Part shown: positions 44,763 through 54,743 of the stretch, piece by piece
Numbering within the stretch: position 1 is the stretch's first letter
Layout: each line of letters begins with the position of its first letter
Origin: Nostoc calcicola FACHB-3891
GTDB lineage: Bacteria > Cyanobacteriota > Cyanobacteriia > Cyanobacteriales > Nostocaceae
Direction of reading: 5' to 3'
Length of the DNA: 64,000 nt
Assembly: GCF_014697355.1 (NCBI RefSeq)
Contig: NZ_JACJRQ010000011.1
Coordinates: 124,001-188,000 of the forward strand
Notes under the pieces: generated by a model
What the model saw: only the letters and a program-made list of their open reading frames with translations
Databases searched by the model: none
Told to the model about the DNA's origin: nothing
Made by a program: the position numbers and the translations under genes

Positions 44763-45746
44763 TTAAACCCGCAACGCTACCATTTTTTCCACAGCTTCCA
44801 CTATTTGCTCTGGCTGGACAATTGTTAGTCGCTCCAGATTGCCGTTATATGGTGTGGGGATATCTTGGGAAGAAAGCCGCAGTACTGGGGCATCCAATTC
44901 ATCGAATAAGCGATCGTTAATTGAAGCGATGACTTCTGCCCCTATACCCGCAGTTCGCATGGATTCTTCCACAACAATGACTTTATGGGTTTTTCTTACT
45001 GATGCACCAATGGTATCAAAATCTAATGGTTTGAGGGATATTAAATCAATAACTTCTGGATCGTATCCTTGTTTTTCAAGAGTTTTTACTGCTTGCAGCA
45101 CATGATGGCGCATCCGAGAATAAGTGATAATTGTGACATCTTTACCTTGACGCACAAGTTCTGCTTTATCCAGGGGGAGCAGGTATTCTTCTTCTGGTAA
45201 GTCTTCTTTTAAGTTGTAAAGCAGGACGTGTTCAAAGAACAACACCGGGTTATCATCGCGGATGGCGGATTTTAGTAGTCCTTTAGCGTTTCTGGGTGTG
45301 GAACAGGCAACAATCTTCAACCCTGGCACTGCTTGGAAGTAGGTTTCTAGTCGTTGGGAATGTTCAGCACCTAGCTGCCGTCCCACACCTCCAGGACCGC
45401 GAATTACCATCGGAATTTTGAAGTTTCCGCCAGAGGTATAGCGCAGCATCCCCGCGTTGTTGGATATTTGATTGAACGCCAGGAGTAAGAAGCCCATATT
45501 CATACCTTCGATGATGGGGCGCAATCCAGTCATGGCTGCTCCCACTGCCATCCCAGTAAAGCTGTTTTCGGCGATGGGGGTGTCTAGAATTCGGAGTTCG
45601 CCATACTTTTGGTACAGGTCTTTGGTAACTTTGTAGGAGCCGCCGTAGTGTCCTACGTCTTCACCGAGAACAAATACGCTCGAGTCACGCGCCATTTCTT
45701 CATCAATGGCTTCACGCAAGGCGTTGAAGAATAGTGTTTCTGCCAT
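44763..45746 (-). CDS. pdhB: Pyruvate dehydrogenase E1 component, beta subunit
   Basis: A 327-residue transketolase-type beta subunit: [40 protein letters not shown] with the ThDP-contacting Glu, [36 protein letters not shown], and [16 protein letters not shown] in the C-terminal domain. With PdhA (not in the window) it decarboxylates pyruvate and feeds acetyl-CoA synthesis. A 2-oxoisovalerate E1 beta is the alternative; the chain matches cyanobacterial PdhB better by overall look. Confidence 0.93.
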   Translation of the reverse strand: MAETLFFNALREAIDEEMARDSSVFVLGEDVGHYGGSYKVTKDLYQKYGELRILDTPIAENSFTGMAVGAAMTGLRPIIEGMNMGFLLLAFNQISNNAGMLRYTSGGNFKIPMVIRGPGGVGRQLGAEHSQRLETYFQAVPGLKIVACSTPRNAKGLLKSAIRDDNPVLFFEHVLLYNLKEDLPEEEYLLPLDKAELVRQGKDVTIITYSRMRHHVLQAVKTLEKQGYDPEVIDLISLKPLDFDTIGASVRKTHKVIVVEESMRTAGIGAEVIASINDRLFDELDAPVLRLSSQDIPTPYNGNLERLTIVQPEQIVEAVEKMVALRV

Positions 45747-46511
45747 TTAGACCTTTAGTACGATTATGGTTTTAGAATTTTATCGTGTGGTTGTGGCAAA
45801 TACCGTGAGCGATCGCACTAGTTAGAGTTTGAATTCTTTAAACGAACCGCCCCAGGCATAAACCCTAAGAATTGCTAAAAAGTTTCTTTGTTGATTGTTT
45901 GTGATTTCTCATCTCCTGTGCTGTCTGCTTAATTGCTATTTTCCCCTTAACCAGGGAATAATCGTCGAGACAACTATATCAAAGTTGTTACCGAGAAGGG
46001 GGAAAGGGGAAAAGGGTAAGAATTAAAAACAGGGGAAAAGGTTAAAGGGTAAAGGGTAAAGGGATAAATTTAACCTTTCCCCCTTCCCCCTTTCCCTTTC
46101 CTCCTTCCCCTTCTTCATCCGATTCAACAATTACCGTATATTTACGGTATTATATGTCTCATAAATCAGCCATCAAACAGATCGGGTAACAGTGTTGATT
46201 TTTTAAACATCAGGTGTGAGAAAATTTATCAACCAAGATCGGAATCCCTATGTTTCTAACAGTCGTAGAAGCGGAACTCTCTTCACTGGAGCAAAATCAA
46301 GCGTCAAACTTTAACTCCATAACAGAGGCAGAATGAGTAGCTAATGGTCAAATGCCTGACTTGTAATGCTTTACCATCAGCTTAGCGCACCAATATCTGA
46401 GAAACATCAGGTTAGCAAGACTGCTAGCGAACCCTAGATTAGGAGTTGCGAATCAATAAATCTACACTCCTAAGTTAGATTTTATTAAGAGGAATTCTGA
46501 CTAGCAAGTTA
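45747..46511. other. 765-nt spacer with G-rich/C-rich inverted repeat
   Basis: GAAGGGGGAAAGGGGAAAAG (about 45992-46070) faces CCTTTCCCCCTTCCCCCTTT (46070-46115), a long purine/pyrimidine inverted array. A 28-codon frame at 46250-46336 (MFLTVVEAELSSLEQNQ) is open but has no visible ribosome binding site; I do not call it. Nothing else recognised. Confidence 0.5.
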
Positions 46512-46802
46512 TCAGCTACAAACTGGAGAATCAGTTACTTGAGATACTTGAGTGTCTGGAAAGCGTCTCGGTCTGCCTGGTTTGCGTTTATGTCGCTGAT
46601 TAATTGACTTTTCACTTGCCGCTGCCAACTCTTCAGGTGTACATTTGAACAGACGCAAAGCATCTAAATATTTTTTTGGCGTCATTGTCGGTTCAGTACG
46701 CCCAGCTTCCCAGTTACGAACACTGGTTTCACTAATTGCAAGCCTGAAGGCAACCTCCGCACGGCTAAGACCAGCACGCTCTCTCAGGACTTGCATATCC
46801 AT
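46512..46802 (-). CDS. HTH (XRE-type) DNA-binding protein
   Basis: A 96-residue protein. Residues 2-60 form an XRE-type helix-turn-helix (LRERAGLSRAEVAFRLAISE, TSVRNWEAGRTEPTMTPKKY). The C-terminal third is unusual: KRKPGRPRRFP resembles an AT-hook (GRP core with basic flanks), then a polar tail ending in VTDSPVCS. ATG 46802 or 46796; GAGGGGAG lies about 10 nt upstream. Isolated gene with long spacers on both sides; targets unknown. Not a phage repressor by context. Confidence 0.82.
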   Translation of the reverse strand: MDMQVLRERAGLSRAEVAFRLAISETSVRNWEAGRTEPTMTPKKYLDALRLFKCTPEELAAASEKSINQRHKRKPGRPRRFPDTQVSQVTDSPVCS

Positions 46803-47009
46803 ATCCCATGCTCCCCTCGAAAATATTGAAATCTTTTATTAAATCAATTGACATTAAATGGCAATTGAGAAAAATTTATTAACTATTTCTTTTATAAGCG
46901 ATCGCCCGTCCCTATTGCAAACGCGAGAATCCCATTTTTATGTATTATCACTGAGCAAATCTGCATAAAATATCTTAGATAACTTCATGCTTGTTTACGT
47001 AATACTGAT

Positions 47010-47106
47010 TTACAGCAATTTTCAGGTAAATAGACCATGTTGTAGGGGCGCACAGCTGTGCGCCCCTACCGAGGATTGTGGTTCAAATAGATGAAAAACG
47101 CTGTAA
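47010..47106. repeat. TTACAGC palindromic element, family B, copy 2
   Basis: TTACAGCAATTTTCAGGTAA at the left and GGTTCAAATAGATGAAAAAC plus GCTGTAA at the right match the copy at 23611-23707 almost base for base, with a perfect inner palindrome GTAGGGGCGCACAG/CTGTGCGCCCCTAC. The same inner palindrome opens the tandem array at 56539. The spacer 46803-47278 has no gene. Confidence 0.8.
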
Positions 47107-47201
47107 GATTCTCTCATATTAGTTTTTAGTGTTGCGATCGCTTGGCTATTTGGACGCTCCTAGAGTAATAATTCTTAAGCGTAGCCCAAGCCAAAACACA
47201 A

Positions 47202-47253
47202 AAATCTCACGCCTAGACACCAAAACACAACTCTGCGCCTTTGCGTGAGATTT
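47202..47253 (-). terminator. Possible hemB terminator (long-loop hairpin)
   Basis: AAATCTCACGC (47202-47212) and GCGTGAGATTT (47243-47253) form a perfect 11-bp stem, 26 nt past the hemB stop. On the minus strand the stem is followed by a short T run (TTTGTGTTTT). The 30-nt loop is unusually long and the loop phrase (CTGCGCCTTTGCG) is a common Nostoc repeat, so it may be a captured repeat. Confidence 0.45.
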
Positions 47254-47278
47254 CTAAACTCTTACTCAATCGCCCACT

Positions 47279-48259
47279 CTACTTTAACCATCGCGCTGCA
47301 TCTTTAGCATGGTAAGTCAAAATCAAGTCCGCCCCAGCGCGTTTAAACCCAGTTAAAGTTTCCAAAACCACCCGTTCCTCATCAACCCAACCATTGAGAG
47401 CCGCAGCTTTAATCATCGAATACTCACCGGAAACATTGTAAGCCGCAACGGGTAAGTTACTCGCTTCCTTCACACGCCAGATAATATCCATGTATGCCAA
47501 GGCTGGCTTAACCATGAGCATATCAGCACCTTCAGCAATATCCAATTCAATCTCTTTAATTGCTTCGCGGCTATTACCTGGGTCCATTTGGTAAGTTCTT
47601 CTGTCTCCAAATTGCGGCGTCGAGTCTGCTGCATCCCGAAATGGCCCATAATAAGCCGAAGCATACTTAGCAGCATAAGACAAAATCGGCGTGTCTTGGA
47701 ATCCAGCTTCATCCAAACCCTGACGAATTGCTTGCACAAAACCATCCATCATTCCCGAAGGCGCAATGATATCAGCACCAGCGTTTGCTTGAGAAACTGC
47801 TGTTTTTTTCAACAATTCCAAGGTTGGGTCATTTAAAACCCGTCCTGTCAAATCACCAACTTGCAGATAACCACAATGGCCGTGACTGGTATACTCACAC
47901 AAACAAGTATCAGCAACTACAATCAGATCTGGTACTGCTGCTTTTACCGCAGTTGCAGCTTTTTGGACAATACCGCAATCATGCCAAGCGCCAGTAGCAT
48001 CCACATCTTTATCAGCCGGAATACCAAATAGAATGATGGCAGGAATTCCTAAGTCAAAAACTTCTTTTGCCTCTTCGACGATTTTATCTACTGAAAGTTG
48101 GTAGACTCCAGGCATCGATTTTACTTCGTTAGCGATTCCTTCACCCGGTACGGCAAATAGTGGGTAAATGAAATCGCTTGTTGTCAAAACAGTTTCACGA
48201 ACCATCCGGCGCAGTTGGGGATGGGTACGCAGACGGCGGGGGCGATGTAGAGGAAACAT
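47279..48259 (-). CDS. hemB: Porphobilinogen synthase (delta-aminolevulinate dehydratase)
   Basis: About 326 residues from ATG 48259 ([20 protein letters not shown]); the frame is open 14 codons further but without family support. It condenses two 5-aminolevulinates to porphobilinogen for chlorophyll, heme and bilins. Metal site region [19 protein letters not shown], first active-site Lys in [16 protein letters not shown], Schiff-base Lys in [10 protein letters not shown], and [12 protein letters not shown] near the end are present. The [14 protein letters not shown] stretch keeps three Cys, the pattern of zinc-type enzymes. Confidence 0.97.
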   Translation of the reverse strand: MFPLHRPRRLRTHPQLRRMVRETVLTTSDFIYPLFAVPGEGIANEVKSMPGVYQLSVDKIVEEAKEVFDLGIPAIILFGIPADKDVDATGAWHDCGIVQKAATAVKAAVPDLIVVADTCLCEYTSHGHCGYLQVGDLTGRVLNDPTLELLKKTAVSQANAGADIIAPSGMMDGFVQAIRQGLDEAGFQDTPILSYAAKYASAYYGPFRDAADSTPQFGDRRTYQMDPGNSREAIKEIELDIAEGADMLMVKPALAYMDIIWRVKEASNLPVAAYNVSGEYSMIKAAALNGWVDEERVVLETLTGFKRAGADLILTYHAKDAARWLK

Positions 48260-48449
48260 AAAATTTTCTGAAGAAAAACAACGCAAATGGACACAAAACA
48301 AAGCGTCACAAAAGCAGGCTAAAACTTTCCTGCTGTCAGACAGACTACAAACAGTGCTTAACTGACCTTTGCCCTACTCTTAATCAAGCTGTGGGGCAAT
48401 TTTGTATTTTACAGCTTCGTTGTCATCTATCTAACGAACTCAAAAAACA

Positions 48450-48645
48450 ATATAAAAAATGGGCATTGGGCATTGGGCATTGTATCCATAAACAATAAAC
48501 AATTCAAAATTCACAATTGAAAATTGTCAGACCCTCTGTTGGCAAAATCCTGGTTATTAGTTGTGTATAAACTAAAGGCACAACAGCAAAATAAAATAAC
48601 CTACAATTATCAATCCCCGATGCCCGATGCCCAATGCCCATCATT
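48450..48645. repeat. GGGCATTGGGCATTGGGCAT repeats and inverted counterpart
   Basis: Three GGGCATT units (48459-48482) face CCCGATGCCCAATGCCCAT (48617-48640) across 130 nt. The spacer 48260-48649 between hemB and the DUF4870 gene has no gene; both flanking genes are on the minus strand. Confidence 0.7.
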
Positions 48646-48649
48646 TATG

Positions 48650-49009
48650 CTAAAACACTCTTAAAATAAAGGGATAGCGGAAGGGTGTATCAGGATTGCT
48701 AAAAACGTGGGTGAGTGCCCAAATTGTTAGTCCCCAGTGCAACAAATACCCAATACCTGCTAGTGGACCGAGTAACAATAGTGGTAAGACCAACCAACCG
48801 AATAGGAAAAACAGCGCTCCTAGAATCACTCCATAGAACCAGACATTAAAGTGGAAATTAATCGATTCTTTGGCGTTTTCTTTAACAACAGGATCGTCAG
48901 ATACTAATAGTATGGCAATAGGTATACCTACAGATACAACAGCCGTGCTGAAAAAAATGGCTGCATGAGACAAGGCGGATAAAAGCTTTCGCTTGTCTGT
49001 GTCGTACAT
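48650..49009 (-). CDS. DUF4870 domain membrane protein
   Basis: A 119-residue protein with three or four hydrophobic segments: LSALSHAAIFFSTAVVSVGI, NAKESINFHFNVWFYGVILG and GPLAGIGYLLHWGLTIWAL. The VKENAKESINFH motif is the DUF4870 (formerly Tic20-like) signature. The family is widespread; Tic20-type import function is not shown for this short form. ATG 49009 has GGAGAAAGGA just upstream. Divergent from prfC. Confidence 0.87.
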   Translation of the reverse strand: MYDTDKRKLLSALSHAAIFFSTAVVSVGIPIAILLVSDDPVVKENAKESINFHFNVWFYGVILGALFFLFGWLVLPLLLLGPLAGIGYLLHWGLTIWALTHVFSNPDTPFRYPFILRVF

Positions 49010-49134
49010 TCCTTTCTCCTAATTTAGTCAAATTGTTGGTTATATTACGACCCTATCACGAGCATCGTTGTCTTAAGATTAAAAGACTTCCCAAAGTCGA
49101 AAAAAATTAAGTTAAGTTACAAACAAATACAGTT

Positions 49135-50763
49135 ATGTCAATTGAACTTGAGTCGGAACTCGATCGCGCAGTTGAACTTCGCCGCAACTTTGCAATTATA
49201 TCTCACCCCGATGCCGGTAAAACTACACTGACAGAAAAGCTACTGCTATACGGAGGTGCAATTCACGAAGCTGGGGCGGTGAAGGCGCGACGGGCACAGC
49301 GCAAGGCCACATCAGACTGGATGGCGATGGAACAACAACGTGGTATTTCCATTACTTCCACGGTGTTGCAGTTTGCATACCGGGACTGTCAAATAAATTT
49401 ATTAGACACACCGGGACACCAAGATTTCAGTGAAGATACTTATCGCACCCTTGCCGCTGCCGATAATGCAGTGATGCTGATTGATGCCGCAAAAGGTTTG
49501 GAACCGCAAACCCGTAAATTGTTTGAAGTGTGTAAGCTGCGGGGTATCCCGATTTTTACATTTGTCAACAAGCTCGATCGCCCAGGAAGGGAACCTCTCG
49601 AACTTTTGGATGAAATTGAGCAAGAATTGAAGTTGCAAACCTATGCGGTAAATTGGCCGATTGGCATGGGCGATCGCTTTAAAGGTGTCTTTGACCGACA
49701 CAAGCAACAAATTCACTTGTTCGAGCGCAGCGCCCACGGTAGCCGAGAAGCCCGTGATACGATAGTAGAATTAGGCGATCCGAGAATAGAAGAGCTGCTA
49801 GAACAAGACCTCTACTATCAACTGAAAAACGATCTAGAACTGTTAGAAGGAGTTGGACCAGAGCTAGATTTGCAGTTGGTACATGATGGCAAAATGACGC
49901 CAGTGTTCTTTGGTAGCGCCATGACAAACTTTGGGGTAGAGTTATTCCTCAAATACTTCCTAGACTATGCCCTCAAACCCGGTTCTCATGTCAGCAGTGT
50001 TGGCGAAGTTCCACCTACATACCCAGACTTTTCTGGGTTTGTGTTCAAACTCCAAGCAAACATGGACCCGAAACACCGCGATCGCGTCGCATTTGTCCGG
50101 GTCTGCACTGGTAAGTTTGAAAAAGATATGATGGTGAATCACGCTCGCACTGGTAAACTTGTCCGTCTATCCCGTCCGCAAAAACTCTTTGCTCAGGAGA
50201 GGGAATCGATTGATGAAGCTTATCCCGGCGATGTGATCGGTTTGAACAATCCCGGTGTTTTTGCGATCGGGGATACAATTTACACGGGGCAAAAGCTGGA
50301 ATATGAAGGGATTCCGTATTTTTCGCCGGAACTGTTTGCAACTCTCAGGAATCCCAACCCCTCGAAGTTTAAGCAATTCCAAAAAGGCGTTGCGGAATTG
50401 CGCGAAGAAGGTGCTGTGCAAATTATGTATTCAATTGATGAAGCCAAGCGCGATCCAATTTTAGCGGCGGTGGGTCAGTTGCAATTTGAGGTGGTACAGT
50501 TTCGCTTACAAAATGAGTATGGTGTAGAAACCATACTAGATGTATTACCCTACAGTGTCGCCCGTTGGGTTGAAGGTGGTTGGGAAGCATTAAATAAGGT
50601 GGGACGTTTATTCAATACCACTACAGTTAAGGACAGTATGGGACGCCCAGTGTTGCTCTTTCGGAATGAATGGAATTGCCAACAATTAGAGGGTGACCAT
50701 CCAGAGTTGAAATTAAGCGCCATCGCCCCAGTATTTTCTAGTCAACAACCAGTGGAGGAATGA
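49135..50763 (+). CDS. prfC: Peptide chain release factor 3
   Basis: A 542-residue translational GTPase that recycles RF1/RF2 from the ribosome. G1 [15 protein letters not shown] (about 24-38), switch region [14 protein letters not shown]3 [17 protein letters not shown]4 [14 protein letters not shown], then beta-barrel domain II ([20 protein letters not shown]) and the C-terminal domain. Length and motifs are normal. Divergent from the DUF4870 gene with a 125-nt gap; followed by GAATTC-containing repeats. Confidence 0.96.
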   Translation: MSIELESELDRAVELRRNFAIISHPDAGKTTLTEKLLLYGGAIHEAGAVKARRAQRKATSDWMAMEQQRGISITSTVLQFAYRDCQINLLDTPGHQDFSEDTYRTLAAADNAVMLIDAAKGLEPQTRKLFEVCKLRGIPIFTFVNKLDRPGREPLELLDEIEQELKLQTYAVNWPIGMGDRFKGVFDRHKQQIHLFERSAHGSREARDTIVELGDPRIEELLEQDLYYQLKNDLELLEGVGPELDLQLVHDGKMTPVFFGSAMTNFGVELFLKYFLDYALKPGSHVSSVGEVPPTYPDFSGFVFKLQANMDPKHRDRVAFVRVCTGKFEKDMMVNHARTGKLVRLSRPQKLFAQERESIDEAYPGDVIGLNNPGVFAIGDTIYTGQKLEYEGIPYFSPELFATLRNPNPSKFKQFQKGVAELREEGAVQIMYSIDEAKRDPILAAVGQLQFEVVQFRLQNEYGVETILDVLPYSVARWVEGGWEALNKVGRLFNTTTVKDSMGRPVLLFRNEWNCQQLEGDHPELKLSAIAPVFSSQQPVEE

Positions 50764-51003
50764 AGAATAGAGAATTCAGAATTCAGGAGTCAGAATCCAG
50801 AATTCAGAATTCTGAATTCAGCAATATTTCAGTAGGAATTCCAGTCCTGGGCTGATTGAAGACGACCAAGTAGAAAATTTAATGGGGTCTTAAACTCACT
50901 TAATGCATCCGCCAATAGTACAAAATTAAATTCTGAGTTCTGAATTCTGAATTCTGAATTCTGAATCAATCCAAAATCCAAAATCCAAAATTGTTGAATT
51001 TGT
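50764..51003. repeat. CAGAATTCTGAATTC short repeats
   Basis: Overlapping AGAATTCAGAATTC and TCTGAATTCTGAATTCTGAA units occupy 50768-50825 and 50928-50970, then CCAAAATCCAAAATCC to 50993. The central 100 nt (50826-50925) are unrelated. Non-coding gap between prfC and the M48-like gene. Confidence 0.75.
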
Positions 51004-53244
51004 ATGCCTTCACATGCCAAATCGTCTTTGGAGGCTGGTTTAGTTGCCCTCAAGCAGGGAAATTACCAAACAGCGATCGCTCACTTAGAACCTCTTGCTA
51101 GCAGCCAAAGTAATGCCACTGCTAACTTACAAGCAAGGGTTGGTTTAGTGATGGCTTATGCCCGTACTGGCGAAGTCTCTAAAGCGATCGCCTTTTGCCA
51201 AAATCTCATTGAGAGTAACAATCCCCAAGTTCAAGAGTGGGCAACACGCGCTCTCGAACACTTGACAAAACGTCAAAAACCTGAACCAGAATCAAAAAAT
51301 GCCGAAACTGGATTTGTTGCCTTTGATAATTCACCCCCAAATACTCCTACATCAGAGGAGAAGCCAAAAGATGAAGTAACAGAAACCAAGAGCCAGAATA
51401 TCCCAACGATGGTGCCACTAGCTAAACTCAAAGCTACTGTCACACCACCACCACCACCGCCCCCCCTCAATGGCTTCATGGGTTCTGTCACCCGCACCCA
51501 AGCCAAACTCTTCGGTGTTATTTATTGGCGACAAGCACAACGCGCCAGGGCATGGCAACCCCTACGTAAGCCAAAATTAATTCCGTTACGGCTCCTGGGG
51601 GCAGGAACATTCATCGCCCTGTTTTGGGTGATGCGAGAAATCCTCAAGTTAATATTAGGATTCATCAACCAAGCTTTAGTTAAACTGCCTTATGTGGAAC
51701 CATTGCAGTTTTTATACAACGATCCTACCAGATTGTTGCTAATAGCGTTGGTGATTTTAATGGGGATATCACCTTGGTTGCTCGATTTGCTACTGGCAAA
51801 TTTGTATGGTCAACGAGAACTAACTAAAGATGTATTGAATGGCCGTAGTCGGGAAGCCGTTCGGATTTTACAACGTTGTTGCCAACAACGCCACTGGCCG
51901 TTACCCAAACTGCGAATTTTGCCAATGGCTGCACCAATTATTCTCACCTACGGTAGTTTACCACGGAATGCGAGGATTGTGGTTAGTCAAGGGCTGTTAG
52001 AACAACTAGCAGATGATGAAATTGCCATCATTTACGCCACCCAACTAGGGCATATTGCTCATTGGGATTTTGTTGTCATGTCTTTGGTGTTGCTGGTGAC
52101 ACTACCAATTTATAAGGTATATCAGCAAGTATCAAACTTGGGTGACAGCATATCAAGAAAAGTTTGGCGCTTGCCAGTGACAATTGTGGCTAGTCTGATT
52201 TATGGAGTTTGGTGTTTGCTAACTGGGACTGCATTGTGGTTGTCGCGGTTGCGGCTTTATTATAGCGATCGCACCGCAGCTGAAATTACAGGTAATCCCA
52301 ATGCTCTAATTCGTGCCTTGCTCAAAATTGCCATTGGAATTGCAACTGATATCGAAAAACAAGAACACACGAGTTGGCAGTTGGAAAGCTTAAATCTCGT
52401 CGCACCAATCAGCCATCAACAAAGCCTTTCTTTAGGGACTATTGCCAGTCATCTTTCTTTTGAATCTTTTTTGAAATGGGATATTGTCAATCCCTATGGC
52501 GGATGGTTTACGATTAATAATAGCCATCCTCTGGTGGGCGATCGCATCGAACGCCTCTGCCAAATAGCCCGTCACTGGCATCTAGACACCGAATTACATT
52601 TCCCTAGAGAACAACCATTAGAAGCTAGGCGTCAGTCTTTTCTATTACAAATCGCTCCCTGGTTGGGAATTCCTCTAGGAGTTTTGTTTGCAGGTTTTGT
52701 GTGGGTAGCGTGGCAATTAGCATTCGCACTCAAGTTTTTAAATCTCAAATGGATCTATGAGGATTGGTCTTTCATTACAGGCTGCCTTTTGATTGGCTTT
52801 AGCATCGGTACAGTGATCCGGATTAATTCTTTCTTTCCCGATATTAAACCTGGCACTGTGGAAACTGATGACGGTTTGCCCAACTTGTTAGCAGACCCTT
52901 CTGCCTTACCCATTGACAGCATCAGCGTCCGTCTTGTGGGCAAATTATTAGGTCGTCAAGGAACTAGCAACTCCCTAGCCCAAGATTTAATCTTACAATC
53001 AAGCGCAGGCTTAGTGAAATTACACCACGTTTCTTGGCTGGGACAATCAGTCAATCATCAGGATTTGATTGGTCGGCAAATCATCGTCACAGGTTGGTTC
53101 CGGCGAGGAGCAACACCTTGGATAGACATCCAAACCCTGGAAACTCAAAGTGGTAAAGCCGTTCATAGCCCTCATCCCATTTGGTCTACTGCTTTAGCAG
53201 TTGCAGCCCAGGCTTGGGGTGCATACGTTTTTCTCTCTGGTTAA
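51004..53244 (+). CDS. M48 peptidase-like membrane protein with altered zinc motif and TPR-like N-terminus
   Basis: A 746-residue protein. Residues 5-95 look like two TPR-type helical repeats (LEAGLVALKQGNYQTAIAHL); 100-155 is a polar linker with PPPPPPP; two membrane spans follow (about 195-220 and 243-265). A domain like HtpX/Ste24 (M48) covers about 275-540: VRILQRCCQQRHWPLPKLRI, ARIVVSQGLLEQLADDEIAI. Where active enzymes have HELGH this one has T346-Q-L-G-H350, and the third-ligand Glu position of ExxAD is Leu418 (LYYSD). Further spans lie near 555-575 and 590-610, and an extra domain to the end. Zinc catalysis is not expected. Conserved parts such as the SHPLVGDRIERL-like end remain. Confidence 0.82.
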   Translation: MPSHAKSSLEAGLVALKQGNYQTAIAHLEPLASSQSNATANLQARVGLVMAYARTGEVSKAIAFCQNLIESNNPQVQEWATRALEHLTKRQKPEPESKNAETGFVAFDNSPPNTPTSEEKPKDEVTETKSQNIPTMVPLAKLKATVTPPPPPPPLNGFMGSVTRTQAKLFGVIYWRQAQRARAWQPLRKPKLIPLRLLGAGTFIALFWVMREILKLILGFINQALVKLPYVEPLQFLYNDPTRLLLIALVILMGISPWLLDLLLANLYGQRELTKDVLNGRSREAVRILQRCCQQRHWPLPKLRILPMAAPIILTYGSLPRNARIVVSQGLLEQLADDEIAIIYATQLGHIAHWDFVVMSLVLLVTLPIYKVYQQVSNLGDSISRKVWRLPVTIVASLIYGVWCLLTGTALWLSRLRLYYSDRTAAEITGNPNALIRALLKIAIGIATDIEKQEHTSWQLESLNLVAPISHQQSLSLGTIASHLSFESFLKWDIVNPYGGWFTINNSHPLVGDRIERLCQIARHWHLDTELHFPREQPLEARRQSFLLQIAPWLGIPLGVLFAGFVWVAWQLAFALKFLNLKWIYEDWSFITGCLLIGFSIGTVIRINSFFPDIKPGTVETDDGLPNLLADPSALPIDSISVRLVGKLLGRQGTSNSLAQDLILQSSAGLVKLHHVSWLGQSVNHQDLIGRQIIVTGWFRRGATPWIDIQTLETQSGKAVHSPHPIWSTALAVAAQAWGAYVFLSG

Positions 53245-53251
53245 TCATTGG

Positions 53252-53395
53252 TCATTGGTCATTAGTCATTTGCTTTGGACAACTCACAAAGCACAAAGGA
53301 CAACTTACATTAGTCATTGGTCATTGGTCATTGGTCATTGGTCATTTGCTTTGGACAACTCACAAAGCACAAAGGACAACTGACAAAGGACAGAC
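53252..53395. repeat. GGTCATTGGTCATTAGTC repeats, duplicated block
   Basis: Heptamers TTGGTCA are followed by TTTGCTTTGGACAACTCACA and AAGCACAAAGGACAACT; this whole block occurs twice (about 53252-53308 and 53309-53382), a tandem duplication of about 70 nt. Non-coding. Confidence 0.75.
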
Positions 53396-53412
53396 CAAAA
53401 TGTAAACAATTA

Positions 53413-53575
53413 TTGCAGGTTTTCTCAAACAGTGTTACATTTATTTACACAAACAATAGCAACCGACATAACTCAGCCTCATCGCTTTGTGATGAATTCG
53501 GATGCTTTCCCCCCCCACCATACCTTTTCATCCTCCCAACACAGCAGCAAATCAACCAGCCACTGGCTGGTTTTT
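53413..53575 (+). ncRNA. Candidate small RNA (promoter plus terminator, no protein)
   Basis: TTGCAG (53413-53418) and TACATT (53436-53441, with TG one base upstream) are spaced 17 nt, a plausible promoter. A strong terminator follows: AACCAGCC (53554-53561), loop ACT, GGCTGGTT (53565-53572) and a T run. The RNA would run from about 53448 to 53575, some 128 nt. It holds two single-stranded-looking C-rich tracts (TTCCCCCCCCACC and CATCCTCCCAAC) of the kind that pair with Shine-Dalgarno sequences. A 50-codon frame starting ATG 53490 has biased composition and no ribosome binding site. Expression is unproven. Confidence 0.4.
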
Positions 53576-53984
53576 GTTTCCAAAAATCCCGCCTTGAATA
53601 AAAAATGTGTTTTATGCTACGATGCAGTAATACTAAAGTCGAAAAGATGTGCGCTAAACTAGCTAGGTAGAAAATACCGTGGTAATGTAAAGAATGGTAT
53701 TTTATTCTGCTAAAAAGAGCATTGAAGAAAGCGTGTACTTTGGCAGACAGTAGGCTATTAAATTTACAATTCTTAGAATTAAGGTGTTATTAGCTCATCT
53801 TAGTGTGAGCCTTTGGATTAAATAAGCTTGATCCCAACGAAAAACTGTATTGTATAGGTTGATAGTTTGGAACAAAAAAATTGGTTGGTGGCAGTCTTTC
53901 TTAATAGCATCTATTTTAAAAGCCAAAGCCAAGTAATGGTTTTCTCACCTTGCCATGTTCATTCATCTATTGGAGGTATAGTTC

Positions 53985-54485
53985 ATGTCCGTTCGCCTAT
54001 ATATAGGTAATTTGCCCAAGGAAGAAATCGATCGTCAAGATCTACAAGCCGTTTTTGCAGCTGAAGGTGATGCTGTAACTACTAAATTAATTAAAGACCG
54101 GAAAACTGGCAAATGCCGTGGTTTTGGTTTTCTGACGGTCAACAATGACGAACAAGCTGACCAAATTATTGAAAAGTATAATGGTCAGATGTTTAAAGAC
54201 ACTCCCATCAAGCTAGAAAAGGCACTACCTCGTACAAAGGGTGAGGAGGGCGACGAGCAAGCTCCTAAAGCAGTTAGTGTTGCTAGTAGTAACCCTACTC
54301 CTAGCGCCAACAAAGAAGGTAGCCGTCGTGAGAAAGGCTCTAAGAAGCCTCGTCGTGGCGGCGGTGGCGGTGGTTCTCGTGAAAGTACCACTACCACAGA
54401 TTCAGACGCTATTCGTCCAGATCCCCGCTGGGCTTCGGAATTAGAAAAGCTCAAGCAGATGTTAGCTGCACAAACCACGAATTAA
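53985..54485 (+). CDS. RRM-type RNA-binding protein (Rbp family), long form
   Basis: A 166-residue protein. Residues 1-80 are one RRM: RNP2 LYIGNL (5-10) and RNP1 KCRGFGFL (about 43-50), with the conserved aromatic residues for RNA stacking. Cyanobacterial Rbp proteins usually have about 100 residues with a short Gly-rich tail; here the tail is 85 residues: Ala/Ser-rich, then RREKGSKKPRRGGGGGGSRE and a helix ending RWASELEKLKQMLAAQ. ATG 53985 follows TGGAGG by 8 nt. In Anabaena several rbp genes are cold-induced; nothing in this sequence proves that here. The gap 53576-53984 before it probably holds a long leader. Confidence 0.92.
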   Translation: MSVRLYIGNLPKEEIDRQDLQAVFAAEGDAVTTKLIKDRKTGKCRGFGFLTVNNDEQADQIIEKYNGQMFKDTPIKLEKALPRTKGEEGDEQAPKAVSVASSNPTPSANKEGSRREKGSKKPRRGGGGGGSRESTTTTDSDAIRPDPRWASELEKLKQMLAAQTTN

Positions 54486-54743
54486 TCCTCAAGGGAGGAA
54501 ATTAAAAATTAAAAATCAGAATTACTTTTTTGATTTTTAATTTTTAATTATCAATTATTATCTAGCTGCTTACTTGAAAGCTACTTGCAAGCAATTCTGT
54601 AACTGCTTGTTGCAAATATATGCTAACTTCACAGGTATTTTTAATTTTTAACTAGTATAGTCTTAGATGTAAAAACTAGAGGCTGCGTAGGGTACTTAGA
54701 TATTCTATTTGTTATCTTTGACACAGTAAAAAGTATACGCGAA

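Noticed and set aside
46250-46336. Small open frame of 28 codons (MFLTVVEAELSSLEQNQ...)
   Set aside because: No Shine-Dalgarno sequence and no known small protein; could be real but nothing supports it.
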